Part shown: piece by piece, positions 20,901 through 35,000 of the stretch
Position numbering within the stretch: position 1 is the stretch's first letter
Layout: each line of letters starts with the position of its first letter
NCBI GenBank assembly: GCA_900708905.1
Contig: CAADRB010000046.1
Span: 124,001-188,000, forward strand
Length of the DNA: 64,000 bases
Direction of reading: 5' to 3'
Source of the DNA: Hymenolepis diminuta
Taxonomy: Eukaryota; Platyhelminthes; Cestoda; Cyclophyllidea; Hymenolepididae
The notes under the pieces: generated by a model
Told to the model about the DNA's origin: nothing
The model's database searches: none
What the model saw: the letters and a program-made list of their open reading frames with translations, nothing else
Made by a program: the position numbers and the translations under genes

Positions 20901-23202
20901 ATTAATGACAAAGCAGTAGATATTTAGGTTAACTAGGTGAATGAGATTTGGAAATACCGATAATGGTTTGAGAGACAACCAAAGCAATTTAACAATTTCC
21001 GGTTATAAGGAACGGTAAAGAAGAATATCACTACAGATGGAATGAACACATGGTGAAATATTTTCAAATTCGCAATGAAGAAAAAAAACATTATCGTAAA
21101 TAATAGATCATTGAAATCCCTTAAACAGCCCTTAGTAAATATATGAAAGCTATATACTCAGTATTACATTTTAACTTATAAATGAAACGGATATTAAAGC
21201 AAATAGAACGCTTGCTCATCAAATGCTAGCTACCACATCAGGGGAGAGAGAGAGTTCTTGATCAAAGGCATTAATCAGAAAACGGAGCGCAGTGTGTAAG
21301 CATACTGCTTTTAGTCCACACTCTACTTATATCGTAGTATATCCCAGGTTTGTCACTTTGTCTATAACGCTGATCTTATCCATGCAAAGTTGTTACACGC
21401 TACATTAGGTTGACAAACAAATTCCAGATTTAAATTTTGTGAGAAGGGAAGAGGATACCCCATTTAATTCACATAAACGTTTTTAATTCCTTGATTAAAC
21501 GCTTCCCCCATTTCATAACTATCCAGTTATCAGTAATGATCCGAGTCATGGCCCAGCTTCTTTTCTGATTGTAAGAGGGAGTAAAATTTTGCATGTTAGA
21601 TTCGAAATTAGGCTTTTATTTCCTCACAATCAAGATTACGCAATCAGAAGTTCTAGGCATCTTACACGGTTTCTTAATAAAATCGAAAATGTTTATCTAA
21701 GTGTTGACATAATTATATTCCATTTAAAAATTTAGCATCAAAATTGCGAGAACGCCCGTTGTATCAACATATAGATCTTAAGATCGTAGCCACTGCATTA
21801 AAATAAACCGGAAATCGTGCTTGGCTTAAAATATCTTATGCACATTCTGGAAAATTTGACTTTTAGGTTGATGATGCTCGTAAATAAAAGGCAACAAACA
21901 AGAATTCGAGGTATAAGTTAGACATGCAAATAGAGAGCAACGTACCATTTATGATAGTAGCTGCAATAAGGGGAATAACCATCAACGTGAGAAGTCGAAT
22001 GAAGAGATCTCCCGGTATACCTAAAAAAGATATTGATTAAATTACTTAAGGCGCATAAAAATCTGTAAATTTAAGCATTCATGGCCCAATCTGTAAAGAT
22101 ATGTTTGAATGGCTTTGCAGGTATTATCTACCTGATCTTGAATGTGAGAAGATCCAAGTGATTCAAAGTAGCATGACCAACCATTTCATTAAATCACCTA
22201 GTCAAAACTCCAAATATCAGAAATCGGGGGTCAATTCATGAAAAGTGAGCTTAGAAGTTTTGGATATCATATGGTGAATTATACCTCTTAATCAAAATAG
22301 GATAACTTAATGCTTCCAAAATTCGAATAAGGTAAGACGTTCGGCATCCTAACTTCATTGTATGCCCCTTTTCAACCCCAGCCCCTCTTTTGTACATTAC
22401 TGGACTATGCTGCTGTTCCCCGTATACAAATGCTTTTCCATGAACCAAATTTGCGAGTTTTGTATTGTCATAGGCGATAATAATATTCTTAATCTTAGTT
22501 TGTATCAATGTACAGCTCTGTAGCCATGGCGACAGAAATTATGTTTCAATCCATTCTTATTTACATGTACACAGATGCAGATATCGTATCCGCTTTCTAA
22601 CAAATTTGAATTAACACTATTTTAATTCATAATAAAATTAAAAACCAAAGCCTAACCATCTACAAGAGTAGCAGCAATAAAAATTGAAGCTCTCTACCTT
22701 TCAGATCTAAATAGTTACGTTTCATTTTCGTCTCCCCTCACTAAAAGTAATGTAGAAGGCCGCGTATATCCCTGTACTATTTGCATTTGAATAGAAATAG
22801 CAATTGATTTTTCATTTTTTACCAGGCTGCATCTCAAAATATTTCATTTGTTAAAATATAAATTGGCCTAAAAATCGTATACTAATAAGCGTATTTAAAA
22901 AATTGATGCAAATGCTTAATTACATGAACAATTGCATTTTAAAGTTGGAATAAAAGTGGTCAAAATCAGTAATGTGTCAAATTGTTGAATTAGCTACCTG
23001 CACAATACCCCGTTATCGGTTGGTGCATTAAATACTCGTGGTAAAAAGGCAAAAGGCATCACTTACCAACCCATAATAAAACTTCTCGACTAGGATTCGT
23101 TCTCTGAAGTAAGATCCCCAGACCAATACCGATCACCACGGCAAATATGGTCAAAATTACAAAGAGGTTATCTTTCAGGAAACTCTTAATTCGGGCAAAC
23201 AT
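14967..23202 (-). CDS. SLC1-family (EAAT-like) carrier, atypical, complete 11-exon gene
   Basis: Multi-pass plasma-membrane carrier of the sodium:dicarboxylate/glutamate symporter family. Exons on the minus strand: 23067-23202, 21946-22020, 20676-20798, 20321-20414, 19564-19606, 19308-19383, 18520-18646, 16822-17052, 16556-16747, 15796-15930, 14967-15168. All junctions are GT-AG, phases agree, and the total is 1434 nt (477 residues). ATG at 23202 is followed by the family's N-terminal pattern MFARIKSFLKDNLFVILTI. Conserved landmarks include PGDLFIRLLTLMVIPLI (TM2), STLDPKENGK, NLFPDNLVGVPLFQ, NMLGLLFCCFAFGIAAG, FTPLGVCFMI and QLGLFMVTVLVGLLIH. The substrate/sodium region is odd: the serine-rich hairpin motif is absent, NMDGT is KGDGS, and the TM8 NVxGD signature after DRCRTT is replaced by NIAVLHL. 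It may carry another substrate or be non-transporting. Exon structure is strongly supported; function is inferred. Confidence 0.92.
15709..15720. other. Run of 12 undetermined bases (N)
   Basis: Short assembly gap next to a C-rich stretch, inside the last SLC1 intron, 76 bp from exon 15796-15930. It does not affect the gene model, though the real length is unknown. Confidence 0.95.
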
Positions 23203-26200
23203 CTTCAAAGAGCAGCCGGCCGACCAAACAACAACCCACGTGGCGAACAAGTTGCGAACGCTGCAAGTCCCTTCAGTGAAGAAAAGCTATCAGACATTCG
23301 ACAGCCAATCAAGCAACCCTAAATACAGTTGCGAATTTACCAATCGTACTGAAGACTAGCCAGCTGATTCCGGATTGGCTGACAGGTCTTGGAAAGTTTT
23401 CCTTGAGATCAAAGCAATATCTGTAAAGTAAAAAAGATTATTTAAAGAATAAAGCTATATTTGTGATTTTTGTGACAAATTTAAGTAAGGCAACTATAAA
23501 ATATGTAAATTTTGACATTTTCCCTAATCTTTTAATTTACTATCAAACGTACATCTTTTCCTCGATCAAATATGCTACTGATGAAACTAATTATGACAGG
23601 TTGATTGAGCAAAAGTTGTTTTACAAATATTTATTGGTTAATGGGAGGCGTTTCGGAAGTAGATAACTATTAACTTCGCTTCCTCTTGTTCATCATTAGC
23701 CATAACGGAATACAGGATCCCAGTCATTCTGTTAATCCTTCATTTCCTTTAATTTATATGAAAAATTGCTAAATTTATACCACGTTTTGCCTTAGTAAGT
23801 AAATAGATATACAGCGGAAATAACCTTATTTAAATCTAATAAAGCGATCTGATTTAATAACACTTATTTTTAGTTTTAAATTCGTGTTTGCGTGTTCCAT
23901 TTGTTTGTTAAACTGAACAAAAGAGTGATCAATGAGGCTTTTTAATTGTAATAAAATGGACAATATTCAGAATGACGAAATAGAGCGTCAGAAACATTGA
24001 CCAATAGAAAATTAACCAAATTCACCATTCAAACTCGCGTGGACTGGCTGCGTTGCATCGGTTGTCTCTAAAAGGCAAATTTTGGTCCACAATCCGTTTG
24101 ACGTCATGTCGGATGTTTTTAATAGCCATGACTCATCACAACATATCCCGATAAGGCAATAAAGTTAACCAATAGAAATTTGAAGACCTTCGGGTTGAAT
24201 TTAAGTGTAGTTTTAATTTAAAATGGGGCCAATTTAATATAAAATGAAAAAGGCAAAATGGAGATGCTAAGAGAAAAATAAAAATGTGGGTTAAAGAGGT
24301 TTAGGATAATACTATACATCTAACTCTTTTATTATCCATGACAAGGCAAATAAATTACAATTTTTCATCGTAGATAGTATCCGAATAAAGTGAACTTTAA
24401 ATAATGAGTTAATGGAAGGGGATCGAGAAGTAGATGTTTTTCATCAAGAGTTTTTTTCTAAATCTATCATTGGGTTCAGATATACTTTTCTTTGAATATC
24501 AGGGATACGGCTAACGTAATTTTAACATGACCAGACTAAATACAGTTAACCTTACCACGCAATCTATCTCTTGTATAAAAACAATACTTTATTATAGAGT
24601 ATCGAAGATTTGAACTGCATACCAAGTTGGAGAATAAAAATAAGATGTATTTCAGTTATTATTAACGCGCAGAGATGCAAACCAAAAACTAAAATATACC
24701 AACTAGTAGGAAATCGATATGAACGTAAACAAAACTATGTTCGGCGATGACGCATTCAGGCACGCTACGGTATTTTGAGAATTGATCAAAAAGTGGCATA
24801 CTCACATCTATTGAATCACCTCATCCTAGTTACAATTTCTGAAGCACATTTAAAGGAAAAGTAAACCCAATCCTCTTTTGAAGGAATGTGTCTAAACAGT
24901 ACTTATCCTACATTGGCTCCCATATAAAATAGGTGCGAAATTGAAATAATCGGCTACTGATCCCATGTGTCGAATAGAATTTATCCCATGTTTAAGAACA
25001 TTTCAAATAGCAGGAAATTGCTAATTATGCGACGATAACGCGCATAACATGCCCTTGTTGACATGGTGCATTTAATTAAATGATAATAAAGGATGGGAAT
25101 CATCTTGTTTTAACGAAATAAGGAAATGTCGGGAGGAGTAGAAGTATAAATCACAATCACAAATCTTATTGTTACTGAAAAAGTTGAGGCATCAGTCAAC
25201 TAACTGAGGTGAGATGGTGTACAGTTAATGTTTAGACAAGTTGGGTTATTTGAATATTACTAGCGTAAGTTAGCTGACATGTTTTGGGCGGGAAGCGTTA
25301 ATACTGCGCTTCCATGAGAAGTAAGTCGAACTCTCTAGTGAAAGAAAATAATCATGTGTCATAGACCGATGTTGTTAACATATTACGCTGGTAATTGTCT
25401 GTCAGTGATGTAGCAGTCAGTTATGAGTATCCGCAAAGTCAGACGTCACTAATTCGGCACCCACCAGTGTGCATCTAATAAGTCTGGTTAAGGGATAGAG
25501 ATGATACGTCTCGGTTCAAGATAGGAAATAGAAAACTAATCCCTTCAGTTAACTTAGGTTTTGTTCACTTCACCAAAGATGTATGTGTTGCGGGAGAATT
25601 CTGATCATAGGAATTATTGATCATTTTTTCTAAAAAAACGTCAAACGATAAAACGAAGTATTGACACGTTCACGTAAACAGAGTTTGGTTTTTATTAGAC
25701 AACGACATGTGGCGGAAATTGTTGTGGCTTAACAAATTCCTGGAACTGTGCCGGAGAAATAACAAATATTTGCATATTTCTTACTTAAGACACATCTGAA
25801 AAATCTGGAAAAATAACAGCGATTATCAGCTTGCATATTGCTTTTGTATTTAATGACACTTTCTCAATACCAAGTGATTCATATTGTTAAATATAAATTT
25901 TCGAAGCTTTATCCGTATGACATTTTTTAAAGAGCAAGCAATATTTTGACCACTTATTTAAAGTCATACCAATTATTATTATTATCGATTACCGACCGCT
26001 TTATCCAAGTTAAATAGCATCAATATCAAATCACTCTCTTTCGTGATTAAGGGTACAACTGAAACAGTTCATAAAATCTATTAAGACAGTAATAACTCTA
26101 TTACTTCTACATGAAAATGCGTTCAGCTGGCCACTTCATTTTAATATTCCAGAATTTGAATACAATGCAACAGAATTCAGTTTAAAAACCCTTAAAGTTA

Positions 26201-29200
26201 CCTCATAGTTGGTCATTTAAATCATGAAATTCAACTCGATTATTACATCTCCGGAATTCTGTATGGGATCAAATATGCACAGTGTAAATACTTGGCGTTC
26301 GAAAGAGCAATAAAATATAAAAATAAAATCTTAATGAGTTTGGATGAGGTTAAATGGTAATTTAACTTTTAACAGGATTTTTCAATGGAAAGAAGATTTT
26401 TATCCGAATCCTTTCACACAAGGTCTAAAAATTTTTTCACCTGTTGTGGAATCCATAGAATGTTGATAATTTTGCATTTCACCCGCAGATGACCATTACC
26501 AATCGATTCATTCCAATATCTACCTAACGTATACTATTTTTTCTATCTACGCCTATGACTCAACCTTTAAGTAGCTTATCGATTTTTCCCATCATATAAT
26601 TGGGGATATACTAAGCGTTATATCCTGTGCTTCCATGTTACTTTTAACCATGTAATATTTGCGAGACCAATAAAGTAATTCAGTCACAGTCTCTGTATCT
26701 TTCCTATTTTGTAATACTAAAGTTCTAACGAGCAGTATCTCTTTCTTACATTGTTACAAGGTTAATTCCAGAGGATGGAGTGCTCATCAATAAAATAGAT
26801 CAATTTTTAAGTAAAGCTACTCTAAGAGCCAAACCAAATTGGGTTTGAGTTCCAAAGCATAGAAACAATGATTTCCTTAAGGCTAATAGGATGTAAGAAC
26901 CTTTGTCGAATGAAGAGACCAAGAGGTGGGTTAGACAAATGTGCACTGATAATTGAGAATAGATGAGAGGGGAAAAGAGGAAAGAGTAGGAAAGAAGAGG
27001 TGCCATTACTTAGTGGGGAAAATCCGGATTGTGAAGAGCTGTCGAAATAATGTATGGTAAGGAAGTTGAGTTGGCCAAACTCGCATCCTTCGATCATTGA
27101 CAGCTATAGAGTAAAGATATGGACCAGTAGTCGTGCAATAAATAGAGTGACCGAGCAGACGTATGAGTCAGCGTGCAGATACTACAGACTCCTAAGATGC
27201 AGCCTTCACGTTTATTGTCTTTCGAAATTTAATGACCTATTATTGATTCCTAGATAATTAGTCAAATAACCACTTTGACGCATAAGGTTTTAGATAGCAG
27301 CCACTTAATCGAAAAGTCTCCTAAGAAAAGGGCGGCATTCAATTACAAAACAAAATATATATCCCTGGGGTTTTGCAGTACCTGTGGCAGGTCAGAATTC
27401 AATAGCGACAGGTCCCGGAACTCAATTACACACAGTTGTCTTGATCGTAGGCTTTACTCCAATGTTATACAGTGTAACGACTCTGCCGTTTAGCAAATTT
27501 CAACAAATATGCTAATGTTATGAATAACTATGAATAAACTGTTAATTTAATTTTTCTCAGATAAAAATGAATAATGAACAAAAACTACTCATTGTGGGGT
27601 TGTTGCATTGTATAAGTTTGGAGTAAAGATAATTGTGCGTGAATGAGTTCTGAGATGTCGCCATTGAATTCTGACTTTTGTAGGCTATTTTGGGAGGTTA
27701 ATTAGATTATAACGGGTACCTTCCACGCAAAATCTCAAATCTGTCTCCTATTGTCAATTCTTTTTAATTATCAAGTGTAAGTGAATAGTATCTGACATTC
27801 CCACACAAATTCTCTACATTAATTCATTTTAAGAAATGCACATTCAATAAATCCAATGAAATAATGTTGTTACGCACCCAGTAGGCCAAATAATTTCTTG
27901 TTTTTCCCAAAAAATTTACTATCAATTAACCTTTTTCAATCTTCTCCGATTAAATTTGCCCAAACATTTACGATCAGTCCATTCTCATTGTGAAATATTT
28001 GATAATTTTGTGCAATATATTCATTTTGCACTTAAAATTTTTGCACTAGGGTCACTTACGGATTTTATAAATAAAACAACTAAGCAAATGACGAAATTTG
28101 TGGAATACTTCCACTGACGTATTTCATATAAATTTGGGTTATAAACAATTGAAATAAATCAGAGAAAAGTGAGTTTTGTATGTTTATATACTGGTTGTCT
28201 ACATCTATTAATTTTCAACAGGTTTCTGACTTCAGTTAATCCAACAGTAAGTTGTTATTTGTTAATAAAGTATAAATCATATTGAACATATTCAGACAAA
28301 TCAATATACTCTGAACGGTCTTCAATTTTGTACAGATTTAGTTGGTCTGGTACTAGATTATCCCATTTGTGAACAACCGAAATTTTTTATTCTATCTATT
28401 GAAGCTTACCATTCTTACCTCCTGATATCACAAAATGGTATTTTGTACGAATCGTTTGTTTTTTTTATTCAAATAAAAATCCAATCTTGATAGGTTTAAG
28501 TGAGATAGGCAAAATTATCACTCAAGATAAAGCAAATAAATTTTATAAATTTTAACAATTAGGAATATCTAAACATAAGGAACAATACAATATTTCGAAG
28601 AAGTGATGAAGGGAGAATCAGGTGGAGGATGAAATTAGAGGCATCGATTATTGCATTTTGTTAATACTTTGAATCCGTAAGATTTTCTGCATTATACTTA
28701 ATAGATGTAGTTCACGGTGTCACGTTCCTATGTTCAAACTTCAGAATTTGTCCCTTAGGTACCTGAGTTATGGGTTACATCCATGATGTCTTAGAGTTGG
28801 CTAAATGGTTGATTAAGTTGGGACATCTGGGCATTTTATACCTTTGTCATCCAAAAGCCAGTTAGTTATTACCAGATTAAAAAAATAGTGAAGTTGGCTA
28901 TATCATAATACTGCTAAATGCAATTATTGCAAAACTGAGTCAATACGAATAAACTGCATTTCTGTTAATAGATCTATTAAGAGATATAAGAAAATGTTTG
29001 TTGAGAAGTTCTCTCACTGAGACTACCTGTCTGGTACTGATTATAAGTCCGAAAAATCTTTACAAGCAAGATAACGATGAAGTGTTTGGTTGATCATTTG
29101 TGGACGCGATTATACCACCTTCAATATTCATTACTATGTCCTTATATTGAAGAAACGATCTGCTGCAGAGTTCCTTTTCCTTAGTGTTAGTTAAAATACT

Positions 29201-30814
29201 TCATTAAAGGAAGGACTTGGTAAGAAAATGATTTAATCCATCATTTAGGAGCTTATTCCTTGTGAAGACGATAACTGTCTTTGGCTTTGAGTTATCCCAA
29301 TCCTCATTCTTACCTAAAAATTCTTATAAAACCTGTAAAAACCTTTTTGCTGTACTGTGGAAAATAATAAAGCGATTCCAGAGATGAGTGGTACAAAATT
29401 TTTCCCTCTAAAGAACGAGGGATTTATAAAAGGACCAATGAAACCACACACTGTTATTCTGATAATGGGACAGTTTTACCATTCGGACAAAATGCCAAAA
29501 TTCAAAGATGGTTTGGTTACACATTAATCATGTGGTATTAGCACGACTGAAATATTCATTTTTGGTTACTGCAAGGGTAAAAAGCAAAGCTTTTGGTTAG
29601 TATCTACATTTGAGAATGTCTGTCATATCGGAAATCATGAGTAGACCGCCATATTCAGTGATTGGAGATGTTGTAAAACGGAGAAAAAGCGAAAACCAGT
29701 TTTGAGTATTAACCCTCTAGCTAAGAAGAGATTTAGTTTTAAATTGAGCTTGAAAATATTTTGATCATTCCTAAATGCTAAACATTATTACGATTCATCA
29801 CTCAGCTTTTTGGTTGCTTTTCAATTTCGTACCTTTTTCGAACGCCTGCAATATAACCTCTTTTTCGGTTTAGCAGTTATGTGGTTGACGCCTTCTCCCT
29901 ATCCTCTTCAATCTAAATTTTAAATCACATTGGTTATTTAAAGATATAGCGTTCTCTCAAACGGAGTATAGTCTCATTTACTCCCCATTCATTAGGTAAT
30001 TATACATGTTATCGTTTATTCAGTTAAAGAAAACATGGTTAGAGCCTACTAATTACGGATTAATACATTTCAAAAACATGTAAGACCTACTATTCATTTG
30101 AGAGGATGGGAAAAAACAGTTTAAACTCGTAAATTAAGCACCGACAGGGCCATGTTTGAAATTCGGTTCTATTAATTAATCCTGTTTGATCAGAAATAAA
30201 GAACTTCGAATTCATTTATTACCTATGATTCCATTCTTTGAAGGCATTCTAATGAATTAGAATAAAGGGGCAGCCAATTTGGCATAATTATTGCAACTGG
30301 AACTATGATCATAACTGTTTACGCCAATATGTAATTTGAACGAGTTATCATGCGAAATTGGACACTAATTAAATGTGCGCAAGCAGGAGATAGGGCAATT
30401 ACGCCAAAGCAGCCACTTACCGACATGTGTTGTGTGCAATGACGAAAAATTACATCAGATTAGCACCGTTGTTGACCACTGCTAACTTCTCATACAAAAT
30501 GGGAACTAAAAACGAAATTTTGAGCGTAACACAAAATGAAATCATTGATTGAACTACGAAATGGTATTGGGACCACATTTACTACAAATTCTCGAAATCG
30601 GTCGTAGAATCCCTTCTTTAGTATCCATTCCTCGTTGAAATAATGTCATTGCTTTCTAATAGGCCACAAAAATAGACACCATCTGTGTCCTCGGTTATTT
30701 TGCTATTGATTGTATCCCATTTTAATGTTAAGAAAGTTCCAATCCTCAATAATATTAACTATTATCCTTCTCCGCTTTTCTATCGACTCGTACCTGTTAG
30801 TGCGGGTGAGTATA
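23203..30814. other. Large noncoding region upstream of the SLC1 gene
   Basis: AT-rich sequence of about 7.6 kb. The SLC1 reading frame stays open about 60 codons above the chosen ATG, so an upstream start or 5' untranslated exon is possible near 23203-23400. Beyond that I saw scattered short frames with no family motif and no repeat that I could match elsewhere in the window. Confidence 0.4.
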
Positions 30815-30825
30815 CCCCCCCCCCC
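30815..30825. repeat. Homopolymer of 11 C
   Basis: An isolated run of 11 cytosines in AT-rich DNA; otherwise the surroundings are featureless. Confidence 0.9.
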
Positions 30826-32024
30826 TTCGTGTGTTGATTTATATATTTTAAATTGCATGTTTGTACTCCTTATTTATCCGAATTTTATACTGACGTTTAG
30901 CCTTTTCGTCGCCTTTTCTCTGACTTGTGAACGTTGCTAGATTACATTACTTCAACTCAATGCTCACCTAACCACTTTCCTAGAAAATTACCTGTCAGTA
31001 CTCTACTGTCTTGGAGCTGTAACGACCATAGTCGAGTCGTGATTAATTTTATAAAACGGTTATAACATTCCTCCTTCTATGAGCAAAGATATTATCATTC
31101 ATAGTTGAACCTACAGGCAGCAAAAGTAGAGATCCTCCCTTATTATTATTAATGCACCTTATTAAGTAATGCACCTTTCCAAAATTAATGTTCATTCATA
31201 CCTCTAAGACATATTTCTTATACCGGCGAGACTCATCAACCAAAAATTGAAATGGTACTCATGTCTAGTGAGTACCTGTTTTACTGAATTAAAGAACTTC
31301 AAAATAATTTTGTGAAGCAAATTAATCTGAATTTTGGCGCTCTTCAAATCATTCCAGCATCTTCCCGAAAATTAAGAAAAAATAACAATAAAGACTAAGG
31401 TGAATTAAAATCTCTAGATCATTAAGCTCTCGAAGTATTACTTTCAAACTTCCTTCACATTAGCGTGATTACTAAATCATACTGCCAGAAATGTTTTGTG
31501 GTATATAATATTTCCTAAAAACCGTATTGGACTTAAATCAGCAGAAAAAAGTAAGTAAGGATGAAAGTGGTAATGGAAAATACATTGATTACCGTATATT
31601 TACATATAAATATGATTCTCGTGGGGAGGGGTAAATATACGAGATTACTTAAGGGACTTAAAAATACTTTTCGAGGTTAATTTATTCAAAGGAGTGGATT
31701 GAGCCTCGTTGAGAAGACTATTTGAGCGCTGAAACGAAAAGAAACAAAAACAAATTGTTTTGGCGTCTTGTAAATTAACAGGAAAATTTCGATTACACCA
31801 GAATCGCCAATAACTACTGCTTATTCTTCATTCTTCCTTAAATTAGTATCCTGCTCTTATTATTATACCCCAAAAATGAGAGCCACAACATTTTCTTACC
31901 ATGTTTAGGTGATTCTTACTAAAATCTTGCCTTTTAGCCCCTACCTCCGTCAATCACGAGTTATTATTACTTAGTGTATTAAGGTAGCTGTATACAGATT
32001 TATGTAGATGGATAATGAGAGATA

Positions 32025-35000
32025 TTAAACCTTTTCACCGTTGGACACAACTGCAAAAGTCGAACCAAGATTCTAAATAGAATTTATATCTTCTATATAT
32101 ATAGATATATACTTAACAAAAATGCAACGGTTTCAATTTTTACTGCGACCATAGATAAATAAATGTAAAACTAAGACATAACATACCGAAACGCCTTTCA
32201 CTGGCTGTGCAGTGGCAGGCTTGATAAAATGCGATCGATTTGTGATGGGAGTAACATCACTATTCATTCTCGTACTGAAACACGAGAGACCAACTTTTGT
32301 ACGCAGTCCAAAAGCCGTGGTATCAGCTTGGCCTCGATTTGTAACTCCCGGATCATTTTCAACATCATTATCCATTTCCATATCTGGAGAAAATTGTCGA
32401 GACTGTGGCATCAGGGAACGAGAACTTGCTGGAACAGGTAGAACAGGAGCTGGACGGCTTAACAATGAACCATGCTATAAGACAGTGAAAATGATGTCGT
32501 TGAAATTAAGAGCAATCAATTGCTACTTAAATAAAATCAGCAGGACCCACTTTCGATAGTAACGTAGGTTTCTCTAAAAGAGGAACATCGTTAGTTGAGG
32601 AGGACCTCAGGAGCATTCCTGCAAGAAAAGAACCATTTAGACATCGTCTCGAACGAAATGGTCAAATTTCTGCCCATAAAATAAGTACCTGGAAGGGTCT
32701 TTTGACGAACATCTATAACCCACCGTTTCTTGGGTGACTTGAAAGTTAGTGAAACGGATTGTTGACGGAAGATCACCTTTTTACCTAACGCGGATAACTA
32801 TATGACAAAAACAGAGATTATTCAGGAAAGGAGCTTACAAGACTCTCGGAATAATCCAAAGTATTTTGAGTATCGTCAGCAGCAGAGGTATCCTCAGAAG
32901 CGTTTTCTGTCGCCTGTGAACTTCCATCCTTCGGTATTGCGTCGAGGTTGTCAGCAAGTGCAACTTCCTCTACAACGACACCCTGAAGCAATTCCCTGCT
33001 CATAAAACCGGCTGCACCTAAAGGGGAAATGCCAGACTCCTCTTCATCTCCCTCTTCAGCGCCAAAATCCACTCGTTTGCCACCCAGTGGGAAAGGATCT
33101 TCATCATCTGAAATGAAAGCACAACGATTTCAAATACGCCGTTTGCCAAACAATTTCTACTGAATTAAGAGATGCATTTTGGTGTTGTCTCACAAAATGG
33201 ATAAACATAACGTCAAACAGGTGAGCTCCTCTTCCTACTCAAGTACATGAGAACATTCTAGCTAACGAAATATTCGTGAACTTATTATACTAATAGCTGG
33301 CAACTTCACCAAATATATCTGTTTAAGGATTATTCACAGCACTGTATCATAATGTCAATTAAATAAGGGCTGTTTAAACCCACCTCATGGGATGACGTTT
33401 AGTATTAAGAGCAGAAAGATAGTCATAAGGGCCCCCCTTGGAAACACTAGAGGAAAATTTAAACAACAGAACTAGTATGTGATGATCTTCACAATGAAAA
33501 TGAGAAAAATACTTAATTACCTTTTGAACTCTAAACTACTAAAAAATATTGGCCAGAATAAACAAACCGAGTGAAGTTGGTGTCTAGACCGATTTATGAA
33601 GTTCGCGTCTTGCATAGTCTAACGTCCGAGTTATTTGAAAGATTTCTTGAAAGGGACCCACGATATCATTTATCCTTCGGCCACATAAGTGAGATGAAAC
33701 TAACTTGTGACACACAAAAATCGAAGAATGGTTGCAAAATCACGTTAATTAGCCTTATCCAGATGTTTCGTATTGGAAAATTAAAAAAAGAAAATCCGTA
33801 CTAATATGCTCTTAATGGATGAAGCAAAATACACGGGCGTCTTGCGGGTTACCAATGCTAAAAAGTCTATTCAAAACCGTCGGTAAGTGGTAGATATAAC
33901 AGGAAAATACAAATCTCCGGAATCCCCAACCCTGATTTCCATGCACTAATGTCTAACTTAAGCTGCTTATATCGCAAATGCAACAACGCTACTGATGTGA
34001 TTTGAGTAAAATGACAACAAAACACTTACCCAAACCTTTCCACTTGAAACGTCGTCTTCGAGCTCTGCCTTCTTCATCATAGAGATCCCCATCTTCAAAG
34101 AACATTTCCTAAAATGGACATGGAGCAATTAAAAAAAATTTATTCAGGAGGAAAAAAAACGCATCGTTTTAGGTGGAGACCTACCTTGAGGTAACGGAGC
34201 TTCCTTTGATCATCATCTTCCTGGATCCGATTGTAGACTCGTTCTACTTCACGCCGAAGTTTACCCGTGCGATCGTCGATCTCGTTTTCATCAACAAAGT
34301 CCTTTAGACTTGCGGCGTCATCTTCGTCATCCAGATCTTCGTCTCTTTCATCTCCGTAGATGGCACGTTCCTCCTCATCCCCCGAGAGCTCGGCTTCTTC
34401 GTCGATGAACTCGGCTGGTCTGAATCTGGAAAAAGATTGATAACGACAGATCGCATTAAGAGATCTTTTGATTTAGTATATTGAAATATATAGGAGACAC
34501 AAAAAATGTTCATAGTTATATAAATATCCAACGCTTTCAACAATAAGTAATGTGGCAGGGGTATTCAAAGGAGTGCTCTCTTTTCATCTGAGGACACCTT
34601 AAGAGAAGACGAAATTATAAATAGTTGAAACTTACAACTTCTTGTATCAAAACCAATAACATAATATTAACCTAAATTTTTTCCCCATATATTCTCCTTC
34701 GGCTTCTATCACCCACTCAATTCGAGTCTGAAAGTGACAGCAAGCTTTGATCACATCGGGTGATCTTTATTGATGTCCTCCATTGCTCAGACTACCGTTT
34801 CCATCAGAGAGGAGGAATTGGTGTTATGGGGATTGTTAGAAGAAATGATAATTATTTCCCCCCTCCCAATATTTCTTCTATGAATAAAAATGCAATTTCT
34901 TTCTTTATTTCCCCACTGATAAAAGACACTTGATAATTATGCTTATTTGTTTAAGCCGACACCGACTAAGTGGGAGTTTCGTGAATACACGCGTGTTTAC

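Noticed and set aside
26800..27493. Cluster of open frames of 67-91 codons on both strands
   Set aside because: No similarity recognised, no consistent splice signals, and overlapping frames on both strands suggest chance openness in a slightly GC-richer patch.
32133..32186. Claspin reading through exon 32187-32474 to a stop at 32133
   Set aside because: A consensus GTATGT donor after 32187 and a good acceptor at 32073 give an in-phase last exon. Read-through would add a hydrophobic tail. It remains possible as an intron-retention form.
32212..32559. Plus-strand open frame of 115 codons
   Set aside because: Antisense to claspin exons 32187-32474 and 32551-32618; it has no features of its own.
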